A stretch of DNA of 64,000 nucleotides from Paulinella micropora (taxonomy: Eukaryota; Cercozoa; Imbricatea; Euglyphida), in contig BJOX01000311.1 of the NCBI GenBank assembly GCA_009731375.1, positions 464,538-528,537 on the forward strand, given 5' to 3'. Positions 31,994 to 44,689 of the stretch are shown in pieces. The notes under the pieces were generated by a model. The model was not told where the DNA came from. It did not search any database and saw only the letters and a program-made list of their open reading frames with translations. The position numbers and the translations under genes are program-made. Positions within the stretch are counted from its first letter, which is position 1. Each line of letters opens with the position of its first letter.

Positions 31994-33599
31994 ATCAATG
32001 GAATTTTTACTTCCCGACAATTACTGGATAGAGTCACACCATTAATTGGAGTGAGACGGCGATACGATGAAAGCTATTGAATTCTCTCGAGTGGCGTTAT
32101 TGGAATCTATATTAAGCTATTCTGCGAGTGCTCTGCGTGAGACGTGATCGATTCCTCCCAAGAAAGGCAGGGTTACTGAGTTCGGGGGGAGTGTAGGACC
32201 GTATTCCCGTAATATTCCGTTCCTAATTTTCCGGTAATAATTGAACTCAGAAATGCAGCGTTATTACCATTTTTTGCCAGTTCATTACCAATTTAAATAA
32301 TCCGGATTAATGCCGAATATGATCGTAAATATTTCCTTTAAACACAATAATATTGCCGAGTTGTAGTAACATAATATACAACCGCACCGATCTATCTTTT
32401 ATTTAGAACGGTGACCATATTTCAATCTATTGCAGTCATACCATGATCACTTTATCAGTCATATATTGAGCTTCTATAAATTCTAGAATAGGAAATCACA
32501 TGACTTTCACAATATCAAATTTATACCATTAGTTATTATTTCATTAAATTGTTTTTATTGGAACTATAAAGTTCACTGAGGATGGATTACTCTGGTCCCT
32601 TGTTATCTGTCTAAGAGAAGAAGAAATATAAGTTAGAAAGAAGGAGATTTCCTGAGCTATCATCTAGCTAAATGACAATGAACCTACTGTGCTGGTTGTG
32701 TCTTCCTACGACCCCAGTAACCTATCCTTCCTAGCTCCTAGCAGGGGATAAAGTTTGGGTGTGTGCTCTGTCAGCCCTTTGAGTAAGCACTCTCCTTGGA
32801 GTGTCTCATGAACGACTAAAAACGAACTGCCGAAAAAGTCATATGCGGAACGGATGGACTGTGCCCAACTTTTGGGTCTTTTCGGTACTTTCTGTACCGC
32901 CCTTTTTGATTTCTCGTGTGTGGTCACGAGGGAATCCTTGCTTGTGACTGGTCTCACAACCTGTCTGGTAGTGCCCTGTACTTCGTGCCATTCTCTGTAA
33001 GCGCTTCCCTTTTGCCATCAAGGCTTCATAACCGTCAAGGACGGGTTGTCGGGTGCGTCCTCCGGTTTGCTCAGAGGTTAGTAGGGAAGGAACGGTTAAG
33101 TTCCGGCGCTTAATAATACCTGTTCGAACGTAGTAGACTCATCTTTACTGAGAATGCACTTTGGCTGGTACAGTGCGAAAGGAATTATGAATAGAGAAAT
33201 AGTGACGTCACCGAACAATTCTGAAATGTGGTAAGGAATTTATTACCAGAATCTACGACTGTGAGCCCTAGTTATTGCAGTGATAAATAGAGGTAATAAA
33301 TCGTCTTAAGGCAATGAATGTACTTACTTAGTGACGTGTCCTCGCTGAACTACACTCTGAATTTCTCACCAGAGAAATTAGGTATTGAATATTATCACCA
33401 GTGAGTAGTGGCTACTAGTATGAATGTGTGCCGTACTGACTAATAAACCACAATGGTAACGGTCCTACCTAATCCAATCCAATCAGATTGTGCAACTCCT
33501 ATCATTGTGCAACTCCTATCATAATTAGCCTAGCCTCCGCCTGTCTAATATATGATCTAACGACTATATGATTAGACCTGTCTAATGCAAGGACTATAT
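31994..33599. other. Region without a supported gene
   Basis: No conserved frame. It may contain copia-related noncoding sequence (LTR or leader) but I found no direct-repeat pair to define LTRs. 32700-33100 is GC-richer but matches no RNA family I recognise. Confidence 0.4.
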
Positions 33600-33701
33600 G
33601 AATGGATGTGACCTATATGAATGGATGTGATCTATGCCAGATGTTACGGAATGGCGTCCGGTGCTCTTGGAAAGTTGGGGCCGCTCGGGCAAAGAAAATA
33701 G

Positions 33702-34401
33702 GTGGTCAGTGTGCCGCAAGGATGGAGGTGTATGGGTGCGACTTCTGTTCATCATGTCGGCACCGAACAGGCGAGAGGGGATTTGTTGGCCGTCATTAGA
33801 GCAGAATTGAAAGGAGGGAGTATGCCTTTCAAAGGTACTCTGATGTTAGCCCCTATGGAGTGGATTCTGAGAGAGTGGGTTAGGGTAGAGCAGAAAGCCC
33901 ACACTGTATTGCACACTACCTCATCCAATCTGTCTGTGTCGTCCCCCATCACCTCATCGCACAGTACTTCCTCTATTCACAGTTCACAACCCAAATCATC
34001 TTCCCCCACATGCCATACACTCTCTAGTACTACATCTGTACAGCGTTTGAATCCAAAAGTCGAAAAGGATGAGAACGCTGAGGGTGTAGTAGAGGGAAAG
34101 AGGGTGTATGAGGGGGAGACGAGAACTGATGAAGATGATGACGATAGTGATACTTATTACCAATGTTCCCCTTCGAGACTTCCTTTCCCCCTCTAAACCA
34201 TCTGTACAACGCTCAAACTCCAAGAAAGAGATGAGTGAGAGCGAAGAGGATGGGGTAGAGGGGGAGTCAAGGAGGAAGTGTAAGGGAATAGGCCCCACCT
34301 CGCCACGCTTTGCACCATGTGACTTGGAACATGGGATGGATAGAGAGTTGGAGAGAGCTAGGATCAGGAACGACCCTTCTGTTGCGTGGCGATGGGAATA
34401 G
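33702..34401 (+). pseudogene. Gag-like region of copia element 2
   Basis: Frames 33702-34196 and 34108-34401 overlap and share a Ser/Thr-rich then acidic composition (TSSNLSVSSPITSSHSTSS; MRGRRELMKMMTIVIL in another frame). No zinc knuckle was seen. The assignment rests on position upstream of the protease. Confidence 0.35.
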
Positions 34402-34803
34402 GGGAAGATGATGATCGTAGGAGGTAATGGAGAAATACGAGTTATTGGAGAGATAAAATGATTGGTAGGAGCGCTAGTCGAAGGTGCGAAGGAATTGGAG
34501 GTGAGGGATTCTCTCATTACTGGTAAGAACGGGAAGTCAACGAGTTCTATATGGATCTCTACATAGATATCCAGAGTTTTATTTGTCTCTATGGCACACA
34601 AATGGAGGGATCCCTTTGCCAGGGGACTGATCGTTTCGTTTCCCCACCTCCAAGACCAGCTGATAGAACACAAGGAAATGCTACAACGCTTAGGCGTAAG
34701 GGAGGAAGGTAGTGACCGGTATATATCAGCTTCAAGATAGAGTATCTCTTCCAATACCACCTCAAGCATTTCACCCTCACCTCCTGAAAAAGATTGCGTT
34801 ATT

Positions 34804-35342
34804 ATGATGCATGAGAAAGAGCAAGATAAGAACGAGGTGCCTGAAAAGAAAACGGCGGGAATGGTGTGGGTAGACGATAGTGGGGCGAGTGAATCTCAAT
34901 CACCCCATAAGGACGTATTCGTCAGAATGAAACACAATCCCCAGAGGTTCAAAATTGGCAAGGATAGTATTAAGACCGAGTACAAAGGAAAAGTTTTAAT
35001 GCAACTTTCGGGAACAAACGGAGAGCCGGTGCAAGTGTATGATTCACATACCATGTACAATCCTCATTTGAACTACGGATTGGTAGCGACCTCAGCATGG
35101 TTGAAACGCGGACTCGCGGTAATCCACCAAAACAACAAAGTGATCGTGTTAAAGTCACCAATGCACATCAAGGAGGATCAGATTGTCGTGAGGGGCCGGT
35201 CCTTCCCAACAATCCGTTCGTGTTCGACCCCCCAGGTATGGAACCTCTTGACCCCAACAAGAGATACGAACCGGTACCACTGGAGAAACAGAACGTGAAA
35301 GTAGATGGTGGCGAGACATCACCATCTATCACCTCATTCTGA
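34804..35342 (+). pseudogene. Copia aspartic protease, element 2
   Basis: MVWVDDSGASESQSPHKDVF carries the catalytic D-S-G. It continues KVLMQLSGTNGEPVQVYDSH, VIVLKSPMHIKEDQIVVRGR and, after a shift near 35195, FVFDPPGMEPLDPNKRYEPV. The same order occurs in element 3 (41250-41822). It would cleave the Gag-Pol polyprotein. Confidence 0.75.
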
Positions 35343-35589
35343 CTCCCTCCACGTCACCCTGCACAATCAACAGTTCTCCCTATATATAGCGACGTATATT
35401 GCAATGAATCTCCGTGTATTTGCGGATCCGGATGGAGATGTCAGGAAAATAAGTCGTATATCCCGTTCTCGTACGAAACAAACACGGAAAAAGGAGAATG
35501 TAGTTCTCAAGAGTTAGTGTTTTCTAGTCAGGTCTGATGATGCATACACTCACTCTTTCAGAACACACGAACACGATGTTGATTGTCAC

Positions 35590-36680
35590 ATGTTCAAAGC
35601 ACTAAACCCCGTTGTCCGACCTGTACATAGTGAGAACATTCACGCAACAGTCTTTCACCGCATGTGTAAACATAGAGGGGTGAAAGCTATGGAGAGGATG
35701 GCTCACTACATGGGAGTAAAGATAGTAGGGGCAGGGTGGCGTGAGAGAATCATGAAGTGTGAGTATTGCTTACGTAATAAGATTAAAAGAACACCACACT
35801 TTCACAAAAGCCATCACATAGTAGAACGTCATTCCGGGGTTCACCTCTCTATGGATACCCAAGGATGGTGGAATACTATGTCATGGGACGGCAAGAAGTA
35901 CAAGTTTACGGTCAAATGTCTCGCATCCAATTTCGAACTTGACTATTACTTACGGCACAAAAATAATTTTTTCCTGTGTTTCACTAAGGCAGTTGCATTC
36001 TTTGAAAGACACACAAATAGGAAGGTTAAATTCATTACTTGTGATCAGGAGTATGGTAAGTATGACTGTTTTCAGGAATGGGTTGATGTGAATCAATCTA
36101 TCTTAATTGAGGCGCCTACCACCGAGAAACAGGCAGTTTCTAAGAAAGAAAGGTCCCACCGGACAAATGGTGGACCTGCTCGAGCTATGCTCAGTGACGT
36201 AGGGCTCCCTCTTAAGTTTTGGACGGAGATGGAGAAGAACGCCACTTACATCAATAATCTCTTCCTGATTGCCCAAGGACCCTTCAACGGTAAGTCCCCT
36301 TATGAGATCATTCACCGCCGGAAACCTTATCTGCATCGCCTACGCCCCACAGGGTGTGCTGCTGTGATGAAAGTTAAGGCCCGGAGAGGGAAAGGCGAAA
36401 GGGGAAAGAAAGTGATACGAACGTAATACAGGATATTATCGGGTTTATGATCCCATTGCACGGGTAATACACGGTAATGTCCGGGATGTTATGTTTGATG
36501 TCTGGAGATTAGGAAAAGGAGAGGGATCCAAGAGCCTCGAAGGAACAGCAGACGGGAATATGTTTTCGGTCGAATGGGAATCGGTCACACCCCCTGCTGT
36601 TCCACCTATGTCCGAGAAGAAATATAGCTTTAGAGTATCAGAAGCTACACACAGCGAAGGTACTGACAAGAAGCCACCAC
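35590..36680 (+). pseudogene. Copia integrase, element 2
   Basis: An HHCC zinc-binding part (ATVFHRMCKHRGVKAMERMAH; CEYCLRN), then an rve core with first Asp in LSMDTQGWWNTM, second Asp in FITCDQEYGKYD and Glu in SKKERSHRTNGG aligned to the catalytic Glu of element 3, then GGPARAMLSDVGLPLKFW and ATYINNLF. The frame 35590-36426 is intact for 278 residues. After TAA at 36424-36426 another frame gives GYYRVYDPIARVIHGNVRDV, the integrase C-terminal block. It inserts the cDNA. Confidence 0.8.
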
Positions 36681-36901
36681 TACACCTTTAGCAACCCGGA
36701 TAGAACTGGATAGCGAAAATGACTCGAAAGTCACTGGGAGCGACAGCGATAGAGAAAATGTCGCTCCCCCGAGTCACGATTTCAGTAACCTTCCCCAGCT
36801 CATTCCTCCTACACCGTCTTCCAAGATTGTAGGGAGTATAGGTCAGGGGGGGAGTGCTAAGGTAGTGGAAAGAGGGGAGAAAATCCAAACTTAAACTCGT
36901 A

Positions 36902-37635
36902 TTGTCCGGGAAAGTCATCCAGATTCCAGCACGGGCATTCGGTGAAGAGTGGGCTAAGACCACCTATGGGGATAAGTGGGACACCACCATGCAAAAGGGA
37001 GTTACTCTTGAACCGTCTGCCCCCGTAGTTAGGAAAAGCAAACGATTCCCTGCTCATAACGTTAAGTTTGATGACGGAGTGACGGAGAAAATAATAGACT
37101 CTGAGATATTGAAGTACGAGGTTTCAGGGGGAGTAGCGATACCTCCAGCCCTTGTATCAGATCCTCAGCAGGCTACTATGGAACCGGCACGCCCAGACCC
37201 CAATGTCGTGAGTGAATTCGGTCATGCCGAGAGAGTTAAGATAGTTGCTGAAAGGGACAAGCATCCCCCGGGCTGGAGATCTCATGAACAAGAGAACATT
37301 TCCCTTGAGAACGTCATCCCCGGGAAAACCAGAAGTAAACATATCTCGGTCTGCGCGAGAGAAGAGAGGATGGATTATTGTCTGGTAACGGAACAAGTCC
37401 CGGAATTCCCGTGGTTCAAAAACCGAAAGATAGAAGGCAGGCGAGGGAAACAGAAGTCAAGCAGCAAGAAGAACTCAAAGCATTTGAATGGAAGAAAGAG
37501 AGTGAAGCGAAGAGATCAGGCACTCCTATCATCCCTCTGAAATGGATAGACTCGGTCAAACAGCAAGGTACGACCGATGCGTTGGTAGGACAACTACGTT
37601 TTACTTTCAGTGATTACTTTGTGACTGGTGAGTAA
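36902..37635 (+). pseudogene. Linker between integrase and RT, copia element 2
   Basis: EEWAKTTYGDKWDTTMQKGV and RKSKRFPAHNVKFDDGVTEK are also found in element 3 (EERAKEEYGDNWQSVKREGK; PSHFVVFDDGQVEKMLDSEI). The end enters PIIPLKWIDSVKQQ, the RT start, and then stops in sequence unrelated to element 3, so the element is truncated here. Confidence 0.65.
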
Positions 37636-37968
37636 TTTATCCGTATAGTTCTAGTCAATAATTGTAACGGACGTAACGGTCAATATTGGCATTCAGGATT
37701 GTACACTAATCATTGTGTAATGATTACAGTCGTGCGGACTTTATTTCAGTTTCATTGTTACCTTTGAGTTTGTCAGTTCTGCTATCTACGTGCGGATTAA
37801 AAGTGTCGATTGGTATCGTGGCTTCTAACGGAGTCCCTCAGCAAACCGGCGTCTAAGGTATTAGGTCCGTGAGTGAGCGGGTATTTACCTAATCAACGGT
37901 TATGAGCCGCTGGGGAAACGAATTTCGGCACCATGCGATCAGCATGAGACAATTGATGTCACACACCG

Positions 37969-39206
37969 GTGTTTAGCGGGAATAAAAAAGATTTACAGAG
38001 TTGCTATTACCAGATAGAGGAGTATGCCTACGGGATTAGCACAACACTCGGGGATATGTTTCATGATGCTTTCCAAGACCATAAAGCGGCAAAAACAAAG
38101 TATGGTTTTGATAGAGACGGGATGAGAAAAGCAGAAGAAATGGAAGAACCGAGAGAACCACACGAGGTAGGCACACCGAAGGATCAGACCAAGAAGATGA
38201 AACAGAGACACAACAAACACAACTACAGAGACAGAGAGGTAGCGAAACACCACAAGACCAGAAGACACAGACAAAGAAACCTGCCAACTGGAAAGACCTC
38301 TCAAAGGAAGAGAAGAAAGCTTGGGAGGACAGGGCGAACAGTGTATCTAACAGAAAGAAGAAAAGAGCGATGACAAGAACCAACAAGGATGTGTACTTGC
38401 TGAGAAAGAAGAGATACAGAGAAGAACAGCAGTATCTGCATCGCTGCAGAATGTTCCAACTTCTCGTAACAACAGCACTATCGGAATCTAAGGTGATTCA
38501 ATTTCTTCGCAGTAAAAATGTTCATTGCCCGTTTGAGAAAGTCGGCATTGTCAAAGCAAAATATGGTAATCTAAGTGGTGCGGCGAGATACATAGAGGAG
38601 AAAGCATTTAAAGAGATGAGACCGAGACCGACAGAGGATATGGATGAGTATCACACAACATCTACTGCAGAAGAACTGGCTAGAAGCCCTGAGAGGGAAG
38701 CCCTTTGAGCCAGAGGAAGCAGTAAATGGGTTGTTAGAGAAGCTAACAGAGCATGAGGCCTATGGGCCCGCATACCTCAAAGATCATTATAGATTAGCAG
38801 CAGCGAGCAGGCCAACACATGATGATATGGTGGAGTCGGCAAGAGAAATTTACGTGTTGTGGGAAGCGAAGCAGAAGAGACTGAGAAAGGAACGTAGGAA
38901 GGAGAAAGAGGAAGAGAGAGGGTAAGGGAGCGAATCTACTGTTTGGAGAGGGAGAGGGAGAAGAGAAGGGAGAAAAGAGAGAGAAAAACAAGAAATGGAC
39001 TAAGAACGGAAAGGGCAAGGGCAACAGGAATGGAAGTGATAGTTCAGAGCAGGAGTGGTGGCTGACAGCGACATGCTATAACTGCTATCAGACTGGACAC
39101 ACAAAGCGTTTTTGCCCCAAACGAAAGTCAAGCCCCAAACGAGCTAGTCCCAAGTCAGCTCACTCTGACTACAAAAGGGAAGCAAAGAGACAAGAGTGGC
39201 AAGTTT
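37969..39206 (+). pseudogene. Copia gag with CCHC knuckle, element 3
   Basis: Frames 37969-38373, 38370-38708 and 38644-38925 carry a highly charged Lys/Arg/Glu-rich protein (YLLRKKRYREEQQYLHRCRM; AARYIEEKAFKEMRPRPTED). At 39074-39115 another frame has CYNCYQTGHTKRFCPKRKS, a CX2CX4HX4C knuckle that binds RNA. At least three shifts. Low-complexity AGA/GAA-rich codons make frame assignment uncertain. Confidence 0.6.
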
Positions 39207-39208
39207 AG

Positions 39209-41109
39209 AAAGAAAGGAGCCAAAGGAGTCACTCTTATGAGGGGAGAAGTAGGTGAGGAAGGTGAGGAGGAAGAAGGAGATAAGTCTGAGGGGGAAGACA
39301 GCTCAGAAGAAGAAGAGTATGGGCTAGTCATGATGGAGGATGGTGAAGAAGCAATGGAGGGAAACATAGAAAGTGGGGAAAGCATTATTGCTCATGAAGC
39401 AGAGCAAGAGGGCGAGGAGGATAGTGAGCCTCCAAAGGAGCAAAGTGACAACAAACCCTTAGATCAACCCGCAAGAGCCCGTGGGGGGGGGGGGGGGGGG
39501 GGGNNNNNNNNNNCAGACCCCACAACCCTCCGCCCCGCACTCTCACTAGTGCTCAACACCCCGACACCTCTACAACAACCACTCCTGCTCTCACAACCTC
39601 ACGAGACACACAACGTGTGCAACCCTCACCATTGCAACCAAAACCCTCGCAAGTGAAAGAGAAAGAGAAACGGAAAGCAAGTGAGAAACCGACACTCACA
39701 CCCCCTCAGAACTCTAGACAGACAAAGAACGAAACACCACGCCCCACTACATCCACTCCTAAGAGCCACACCACAGGCCCACTAACCACTCGGTGTACTG
39801 GGCTGAACTGGAAGGGAGAACAGTGTGGAGTTAAGCTTGGACAGGGGGGGAGTTGGGGCAAGGCGGGTGAGGCAGCAAAGAGGCTAGTGTATGCAGACTT
39901 ATGTGGTTATCATGCCCGTCAGGACCCACTATTGCCTGACATTGACCTAGCACAAGACCCTTCACGTCGCCCATGCCCTTCCCGTGATTATCATTCAGAG
40001 AGTGAGATGATAAGCATACCGAGAGAGAGGGAGGAAAGGGAGCGAGTGCACAGCAAATCTCGCAAAAAGATACGGCAAAATCCGTGAAGAAAAACTCGCT
40101 AAATCCCGCAAATATCGGAGAAAAAGACAAGGAAAGTGTCGAAAAACCCTGTAAGAAAGGAGTTAGTACAGATTCACGGAATGACGCTATGATGCCAGGA
40201 AAGGAGGCACGGACCGGCAGGACCAGAGCTGAAAGAGAGACTGCTTGCATTGAGCCTGTGGAGCGTGTAGGAGGGACAAGTGAGGGCAAGTCTTGGCCAC
40301 CATCGCTACTACCACAAGGTCCGTCTCCTGTGGATAGAGTAGAAGACAGTGTAGAGTCACAGACAGAGCAGACAAGCGAGACACACACACATGAAACGCC
40401 TGTGGGGAAGAGCAGTAAAAGAGGCACAGAACACGGAAAGGTAATAAGCTTTGAAGACTTTAAGAGAATAAGTGAACAGCTGAACAACCTGTGTGTTTTG
40501 GATGATGAAACGGGGGATGTTGTGATAATGACAAAGAAGGAAGGAGAGAGAGTAGCAGAGGCAGATGGACTGTTGACAGATGTGTTTTGGGCAGTGAACG
40601 AAGTATTTCTGAAGCATGCAGCAGGCACACCACAAATCACAAGAGAGACAGTCATAGAGAAGCGAGCAGCAAGAACCACTCAGAGTGCAAAAGCTAAGGA
40701 AAGAGCTAAGCGGGAGTGTGAGTTCAGACACAGTGAAGGACATCCAAGACCTGAGAAGACGGAAATAGCTAGGTTGCTATATGCGTCAACGAAGGAAGCA
40801 GAAAAGATAGTAGTGAAAGAGGGTTTGTGTTACGACCCGGACGGCAAAGAGAACGAGTTTTACACAGAGCTGTTAGGAATAATAGACTATGGAATACTCG
40901 ACTTAGCTAATAACCACGACAATCAATTGGCTCTTTTCATCGTACGATCAATGCCCCACCTTATGAAGATTTGGCATGAGGTAGAAGCGAGAGGGGTTAC
41001 ACTAAACGCACTTTCGCGGAAGTTACACTCAGGAGATGCATACAAGTTATTCAGTCCAAAACAGGCAGCAGCGAGAGAGAGGGAGTTGATAGGAAGAGAC
41101 AGGAGATAG
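39209..41109 (+). CDS. Unknown coding stretch between knuckle and protease, copia element 3
   Basis: A Glu-rich frame (39237-39480) runs into a G21 tract and an N gap (39483-39513). After it come a Pro/Thr-rich part and CTGLNWKGEQCGVKLGQGG, then an intact 341-residue frame (40084-41109) with FEDFKRISEQLNNLCVLDDE, TKKEGERVAEADGLLTDVF and LLGIIDYGILDLANNHDNQL, mostly helical. No domain recognised. Copia elements usually pass from knuckle to protease directly, so this may be extra gag sequence, an acquired gene or a nested element. Confidence 0.4.
39483..39513. other. G21 homopolymer next to a 10-N gap
   Basis: A run of 21 G (39483-39503) leads directly into ten N. Typical of a sequencing or assembly break; coding frame across it cannot be trusted. 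Confidence 0.8.
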
Positions 41110-41249
41110 ACGGACACTCAGATATGGAGGAGGATGATGAGGAGTTTGACCCGGAGAACCTAGAACACTCCAGAACCTCCGAGGAGATGAGGTCAGGAAT
41201 TCCCATAAGCTTTAAATCGCATTGCAAGGCACGAGAAGAGCTTGATTAG

Positions 41250-41822
41250 ATGTACGAGGAGAGATTTGAGAAGAGAAGAAAGAACAAAGCCCAGGGGAAA
41301 GGGAGTGAGGAGGAAGAAGAGGAAAATCACAATCTCATGGTAGACGATAGCGAAACGGTAGGACGCAAGAAAAAGATGATAGTTCAAGACAGCGGATCGT
41401 TCAGGGATATAGCATGCACACCGCACATCTTACACAACGTCCGAGAGATTGAACCCGTTAGCTTAGTCACCAGTAACGGAGAGAGTGTGGCGCGAAACAT
41501 GGGGGAAGCGAGGTTGACAAGAATAGATGGATCAGGAAAGCCAGTTTTGGTAAAGAAAGATATGTTGTTAGACAACAGGGTGCCAGTCAACATTATGTCT
41601 ACTGGAAACATGGACCACAACCACCACAGATCTATCATTCACCAAAATGGGCAACTACTACTCCTAAAGCACCCCATAAGAATTAAAGAGAGTGACGTGA
41701 TCGTGAGGGGGAGACTTACGCCTGGCATGCTCTATCACTGGGACAATGAGAAAGACAAGCCCCTCAACATAAACCAGCGTTACAATCCCAAAGTGAAAGA
41801 GAAGAAGAATAAGACGGGGTAA
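41250..41822 (+). CDS. Copia aspartic protease, element 3
   Basis: KKMIVQDSGSFRDIACTPHI holds the catalytic D-S-G; the fold continues SLVTSNGESVARNMGEARL and LVKKDMLLDNRVPVNIMST, then HQNGQLLLLKHPIRIKESDV. An intact 190-residue frame aligned to the element 2 protease. In the living element it would be part of a larger polyprotein. Confidence 0.75.
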   Translation: MYEERFEKRRKNKAQGKGSEEEEEENHNLMVDDSETVGRKKKMIVQDSGSFRDIACTPHILHNVREIEPVSLVTSNGESVARNMGEARLTRIDGSGKPVLVKKDMLLDNRVPVNIMSTGNMDHNHHRSIIHQNGQLLLLKHPIRIKESDVIVRGRLTPGMLYHWDNEKDKPLNINQRYNPKVKEKKNKTG

Positions 41823-41914
41823 GCGGAGCGGGAATCCCCAAAGACAGAGAAAGTGAGAGCAAGCATGCGAGAGTAAGTGAGAACGAGGAAGCTAGAGGCA
41901 GCGTTTTATACGCT

Positions 41915-43440
41915 ATGTATCCTGAGAAAGGTAAGAAGGGTACTAAGCCCGTTGACATTTACGTCATACATCAGTGTAGTGGGCATAAGGCTTTACCGAA
42001 GACCTATGCATTAGGCAAGGCAATTGGTAGGAAATTGACAGGAACCGAGGATAGTGTTAGATTTTGTGAAGCCTATATGATGGGGAAAGCTAAAGTATTA
42101 CCCAGATTTAAGGTTAATAGAATTAGGAGAGCGAGTTACCCTTGTGAGATTTTGCGCATAGATAATTCCGGACCTTGGGCGGTAAGGTCAATTCACGGTA
42201 AGTACTATAAATTTTGCGTTACAGACTATTACTCGGGGTACATCAAAGATTATTATTTACGATACACGAACGAGTTTTTAGATTGTTTGAAGCAAGCGGT
42301 AGCATGGCTTGAAAGGCAGACAGGGAAGAAAGTCAGACAGATCACTTGTGACAACGAGTTCGATGTCACAACTGAGATTATAGAGTGGTGGAAACCCCTA
42401 CAATTCATTTGGAATGCTAGTGCTCCAGGTGATAAAGATGGCAATGCCATAGCTGAGAAGGTCAACGACATCACAGCCGGACCAGCCCGGGCCATGCGAT
42501 ATGAGGCTAATTTACCACCCCAATTTGGGCGGAAATGGAACACACAGCCACAACATTGCACAACATTCTACCAGCCACGACAGGGCCTAGGAAGGGAACC
42601 TCACCTTTTGAGCAATGTCTGGGCTACAAGCCAGCTATCGGACAACTTAAGCCTATAGGATGTTTAGGTGTAATGTACATAGGAAAGCAGGTAGGCAAAG
42701 GCAACTATAGGGGAAAGCGTGTGATGTTACTTGGATATGATGTATTCAGGGAACTATACCGAGTTTGGGATGGTCGAAAAATCATCACAAATGTGCGCAA
42801 TGTACGCTTTAACCACAATGTAGTTGGCAAGGATGCTCACCCACCCAGAGAAGTTAGATGGCACGACGAGGAATCTGAGGGGGAGAGTAATGACACCGTC
42901 CAGCTAGAACAGCCGTTAGACGAACCCGAACATAAAGATGAGAGGGAGTTAGACAAACATGAGGACTTACAGGAAGAAAAAGACATCCACCGTCTCTATT
43001 TCTGTCTCCCATCAGAGTCGAAGGTAGAACTAGCTGACGACAAGGATGATGGGGTAACACCCGTCACATCGTTAGAGGCGCAAAGCCCCGAAGCAGACCA
43101 CCCTAGTAGGAGGTACGTAGAGGGAGACGCGCCCACAAAAGGCCTCACTTGGGACCAAAGTGACAAGATCACATCAGCTAACATAGTGAGAGGGAAACGA
43201 GAAGCAAAGGTTAGGACACCAGTTACACAACCATCTCCAGAAAAGAAGGCAGCAGTAAAAGCAGCTACATTGACAGGAGAGAGAGTTAGTGTGCAGGGAG
43301 TAGCTTTCGGAGAAGAAAGGGCAAAGGAAGAATATGGAGACAACTGGCAATCAGTTAAGAGAGAAGGTAAAGTCTTAGAACCATGCGAGAAGGAGAGAGA
43401 CTTAAAGTCCGTAAGATGCCTAAGCCCAGTCACTTCGTAG
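41915..43440 (+). pseudogene. Copia integrase, element 3
   Basis: First frame 41915-42658: HQCSGHKALPKTYALGKAIG, then LRIDNSGPWAVRS (Asp), ITCDNEFDVTTEI (Asp), NAIAEKVNDITAGPARAM (Glu), so the DDE triad is kept. A shift near 42535-42600 moves into frame 42535-43440 with HTATTLHNILPATTGPRKGT, PFEQCLGYKPAIGQLKPIG and YRVWDGRKIITNVRNVRFN (C-terminal block), then an acidic linker up to EERAKEEYGDNW. Confidence 0.8.
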
Positions 43441-44670
43441 TCTTTGACGACGGTCAGGTAGAAAAGATGTTAGATAGCGAAATTAGAAAGTATCGGATAG
43501 ATAGGATCAGACCCGTCGGAGAACTAGAGCATCCCAAGATGTCCGCAGAAAGTATCGTAGAGGATCAAACCACTGCGTTACTGTACCTGACATTGAAGGT
43601 TCCAAAGGCAATCGGTGATGAGGGATTGACCGCGAAAGAGTTGAAAGCAGGAATGGATAAAGAGATCGAAGCTCTAAAGTACTTAGACGTAAGTAAGCCC
43701 TAAGGAAGAAAAAGAAAAAGGAGTAAAAGTAGTGAGACTAACATGGGTACATAAAGTCAAACTAGACGAAAAGGGACGCAAGTTCATTAAGTCAAGGTTA
43801 GCTTTGCGGGGGGATATGCTAGAGCCAGGAGTTAGCTATAACCCAGATCAATTGTTTGTGCCCTGTGCCGCGCATCGCTCATTACTCTTTTTGTCTAAGC
43901 TTGCAGCATGGCATGGACATAAGCTATACGGTATAGACTTCAAAAATACTTATCTAAATGCACGAATGCATGATCCTGTTTATGCTTATGCACCCGATGG
44001 GATAGACAGTGAAGAGCATAAATGCATGATATGGAGAGTAGATGGAGCTCTGTATGGCGCGCCGCAAGCTGGTAGAAGTTGGTATGAGATCTTAGCCCCT
44101 AAGTTAGAGGAATTAGGATTCAGGTTAGACTCAGATTTATGTATGTTCGTTGAAAAGGATAAGCCGATAAGAGATGCTATCATTGGTATTTTCCATGTAG
44201 ATGATCTTATTTTCTCAGCTCCTAACGAACAAGCGTATGACCGTTTCCCTAGTAAACTAGAAAAGTTTTAGCCTCTTAAGCGTTTGGGAGTTGCTAAAGA
44301 TTTCAAAGGGATAGAGATAGTTCAGGAAGGAGGATGCATTTTATTGCATCAGAAGAAGTATCAGAAACAGATTTTAAAGGATGTAGGATATGCCGATGTT
44401 AGACCAGTAAGCACTCCTAGTGCAGAACATGAGCCCGAACCTATGGGAGAAACAAGCGCTCTTAGAAAGCATTCAATTCCTAGTTTAGTATATAAACTTT
44501 TGTTTCTAACTAAGATGACACGTCCAGATGCTGATCAAGCACTGAATGCAGCTAGCGTGATGCAGACAGTAAATCCAGGACTTGCTTATGCTTTACTAGG
44601 TAGGATTTTCAGATATATGAAAAGTTCGTATCGCGGTATCGCATTTCACGGACCTAAATCGTCACAATAA
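43383..44670 (+). pseudogene. Copia reverse transcriptase, element 3
   Basis: Frames 43383-43703, 43732-44271 and 44284-44670. RT blocks: MRLTWVHKVKLDEKGRKF, KSRLALRGDMLEPGVSYNP, LYGIDFKNTYLNARMHDPVY (catalytic Asp in IDF), VDGALYGAPQAGRSWYE, and IIGIFHVDDLIFSAPNE with the VDD catalytic box. The thumb follows: LGVAKDFKGIEIVQEGG and LLHQKKYQKQILKDVGYAD. Stops or shifts at 43703 and 44271. All catalytic residues are present. Confidence 0.85.
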
Positions 44671-44689
44671 GGAAGGACGTACCCAAGAT

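Larger units (their letters stand above)
33602..37635 (+). mobile_element. Ty1/copia element 2, truncated before the reverse transcriptase
   Basis: Gag-like Ser/Thr-rich frames, protease, integrase and integrase C-terminus in copia order (protease-integrase before RT), then a stop at PLKWIDSVKQQGTTDAL, the start of the RT domain. The RT core and RNase H are missing and the next copia element starts about 330 bp later. Many frameshifts. No LTRs identified. Confidence 0.75.

Noticed and set aside
32700-33100. Possible structured RNA or rRNA fragment
   Set aside because: GC-richer than its surroundings, but no segment matches a conserved rRNA or other RNA core that I recognise.
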